In this document: positions 4,695-5,757 of the stretch, piece by piece | Layout of the letters: the number at the start of each line of letters is the position of its first letter | Numbering within the stretch: the stretch's first letter is position 1 | Assembly (NCBI GenBank): GCA_017853455.1 | Contig: JAFMJM010000160.1 | Coordinates: 1-5,757, forward strand | Direction: 5' to 3' | DNA length: 5,757 bases | Source: Acidimicrobiia bacterium | GTDB lineage: Bacteria; Actinomycetota; Acidimicrobiia; IMCC26256; PALSA-555 | The notes under the pieces: model-generated | The model's database searches: none | Seen by the model: only the letters and a program-made list of their open reading frames with translations | What the model was told of the DNA's origin: nothing | Program-made: the position numbers and the translations under genes

Positions 4695-5757
4695 GTGGCC
4701 CGCGCCTACCTCGACCACGCGTCCTCCTCACCGCTGCGCCCCGCCGCCCTCGAGGCGATGCTGCCGTTCCTGCACGGCAACCCCGGCGACCCCGGGCGTC
4801 TCCACCACGAGGGCCGGATCACCCGGGTGGCGGTCGAGACCGCCCGCGAGCAGGTCGCCGCGACCTTCGGCGCCCGGCCCCGCGAGGTCGTGTTCACCGC
4901 CACCGGCACCGAGGCGGTGAACGCCGCGGTGTGGGGCGCGGTCGAGCGCGCCCGGGCCACCGACGCCCGACCCCACGTCGTCACCAGCGCCGTCGAGCAC
5001 TCGGCGGTGCTCGAGGCCTGCCGCCGGGCCCCGGTCGACCTCACCGTCGTCGGGGTCGACGGCACCGGCCGGATCGACGCCGACGCCGTCGCCGCCGCCC
5101 TGACACCGAACACCGCCCTGGTGTCGGTCCACCTCGCCAACCACGAGGTCGGCACCGTCCAGACGGCCGTCCCGGCGATCGTCGACGCCGCCCACGGGGC
5201 CGGCGCCGTCGTGCACCTCGACGCCTGCGCCGCCGCCGGGCACCTCCCGGTCGACTTCGCCGTGCTCGGGGCCGACCTGTGCTCGCTCACCGGACACCCG
5301 TGGGGCGCACCGAAGGGCGCCGCGGCGCTGCTCGTGCGGCGGGGGCTGCGCTTCCCGCCGTTCGTGGTCGGCGGAGCCCAGGAACGGGCCCGCCGCGCCG
5401 GCGCCGAGAACGTCGCCGCGATCGTCGGGTTCGGCGCCGCCGCCGCCGAGCTGGCGGGCTCGTTGCCCACCGAGACGGCCCGCGCCCGGACGCTCACCGA
5501 CGCCGTCGAGGCCGCCGCGACCGCGGTGCCGGGCGTGGTGCGCCACGGCGACCCGGCCCACCGGCTCCCCAACCTGGTCTGCCTCGGGATCGGCGGGGTC
5601 GAGGCGGAGCCGGTGCTCCTCGCCCTCGACCAGCACGGGGTGGCGGTCCACTCGGGCTCGGCGTGCTCCAGCGAGCTGCTCGAGCCGTCGCCGGTGCTCG
5701 CCGCCATGGGGGTCGACGCCGACCGGTCGCTGCGCGTCAGCGTGGGCTGGTGCTCCA
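4695..5757 (+). CDS. Cysteine desulfurase homologue (NifS/IscS type) lacking the PLP lysine, 3' end off window
   Basis: 354 residues are visible of a class V aminotransferase-fold protein, probably lacking only the last few dozen residues. Family landmarks in order: YLDHASSSPL (5-14), GNP...GR (28-41, three residues longer than usual NPSSxHxxGR), FTATGTEAVN (67-76), VEHSAV (100-105), LANHEVGTVQ (147-156), HLDACAAAGHLPVD (174-187), GGAQERARRAGAEN (226-239) and the mobile catalytic loop SGSACSS (320-326) with Cys324. Normal desulfurases take sulfur from cysteine with PLP bound to a lysine in S/G-H-K-x-x-G. Here that site is GHPWGAPKG: Pro202 replaces the lysine, and Lys207 is the only lysine visible. 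Asn, Gln and Thr pocket residues are also changed (His150, Ala179, Ala237). The reading frame is intact with neighbour-like codon use, so it is probably a maintained pseudoenzyme and not debris. It is co-transcribed with the SufR-like regulator. Confidence 0.85.
   Translation, partial: MARAYLDHASSSPLRPAALEAMLPFLHGNPGDPGRLHHEGRITRVAVETAREQVAATFGARPREVVFTATGTEAVNAAVWGAVERARATDARPHVVTSAVEHSAVLEACRRAPVDLTVVGVDGTGRIDADAVAAALTPNTALVSVHLANHEVGTVQTAVPAIVDAAHGAGAVVHLDACAAAGHLPVDFAVLGADLCSLTGHPWGAPKGAAALLVRRGLRFPPFVVGGAQERARRAGAENVAAIVGFGAAAAELAGSLPTETARARTLTDAVEAAATAVPGVVRHGDPAHRLPNLVCLGIGGVEAEPVLLALDQHGVAVHSGSACSSELLEPSPVLAAMGVDADRSLRVSVGWCS

Noticed and set aside
5310..5320. Lys207 as the true aligned PLP lysine
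   Set aside because: Aligning Lys207 with the Schiff-base lysine requires a five-residue deletion and loss of the paired histidine and glycine motif. The gapless alignment places it at the ordinary GPKG lysine, though a structural re-wiring cannot be fully excluded.
4706..5707. Two long leftward open frames opposite the desulfurase homologue
   Set aside because: Typical antisense frames in high-GC DNA: Ser/Thr/Arg-rich or Gly/Asp/Val-rich translations without recognisable motifs, while the forward strand has a full set of family landmarks.
1..5757. tRNA, rRNA, CRISPR array, insertion sequence or phage features
   Set aside because: No spaced direct repeats, terminal inverted repeats, transposase motifs or cloverleaf-like segments were seen; apart from 3821-3910 the window is nearly all coding.

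Overview
The window is very GC-rich (roughly 70%), coding-dense DNA with GTG starts, short or overlapping gene junctions and G/C-ending codons. Its protein families (a PdtaS-type sensor kinase, a DUF3107 protein, a paired set of Get3/ArsA-like ATPases resembling mycobacterial Rv3679/Rv3680, and a Mrp ATPase) indicate an actinobacterium (Actinomycetota). An Acidimicrobiia-like lineage is my guess from overall flavour and cannot be proved from this window.

Left of about 3820, five genes run leftward as one probable operon, in transcription order: mrp (3820-2702), a 76-aa DUF3107 protein (2691-2461), a first Get3/ArsA-like ATPase (2441-1485), a second one overlapping it by 4 bp (1488-274), and the 5' part of a PdtaS-like sensor histidine kinase (254 down to the window edge). 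All gaps are 19 bp or less and no terminator-like structure is evident between the genes. Three consecutive deviant-Walker-A (MinD/Mrp/ArsA class) ATPases therefore share one transcript, probably with a two-component sensor.

The only real intergenic space is 3821-3910, between divergent gene sets. It holds a near-perfect 16-bp palindrome at 3885-3900 that overlaps a TAGAAT -10 box (3898-3903). That box lies so close to the GTG at 3911 that the rightward transcript is probably leaderless. The leftward mrp leader has a GGAGG ribosome binding site and two GC-rich dyads.

Right of 3911, two genes run rightward. The first is a 257-aa winged-helix regulator of the SufR-like COG2345 type, with C-terminal cysteines suited to an Fe-S cluster. 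Ten bases later comes a cysteine desulfurase homologue (4695 to the window edge). Mrp (Fe-S carrier), a SufR-like Fe-S sensor and a desulfurase homologue together suggest an Fe-S/sulfur-trafficking locus in which the regulator may repress its own promoter through the palindrome.

The most striking observation is in the desulfurase homologue. It keeps the mobile-loop cysteine (SGSACSS) but has proline where the PLP Schiff-base lysine should be (GHPWGAPKG instead of GHKxxGPxG). It also has changes at other PLP-pocket positions (ANNEVG to ANHEVG, DAxQ to DACA, RxGT to RAGA). This looks like a maintained pseudoenzyme or a PLP-independent derivative, not an ordinary IscS/SufS. The Mrp protein also lacks both the C-terminal CxxC and the MIP18-domain cysteine usual in Fe-S carrier Mrp proteins.
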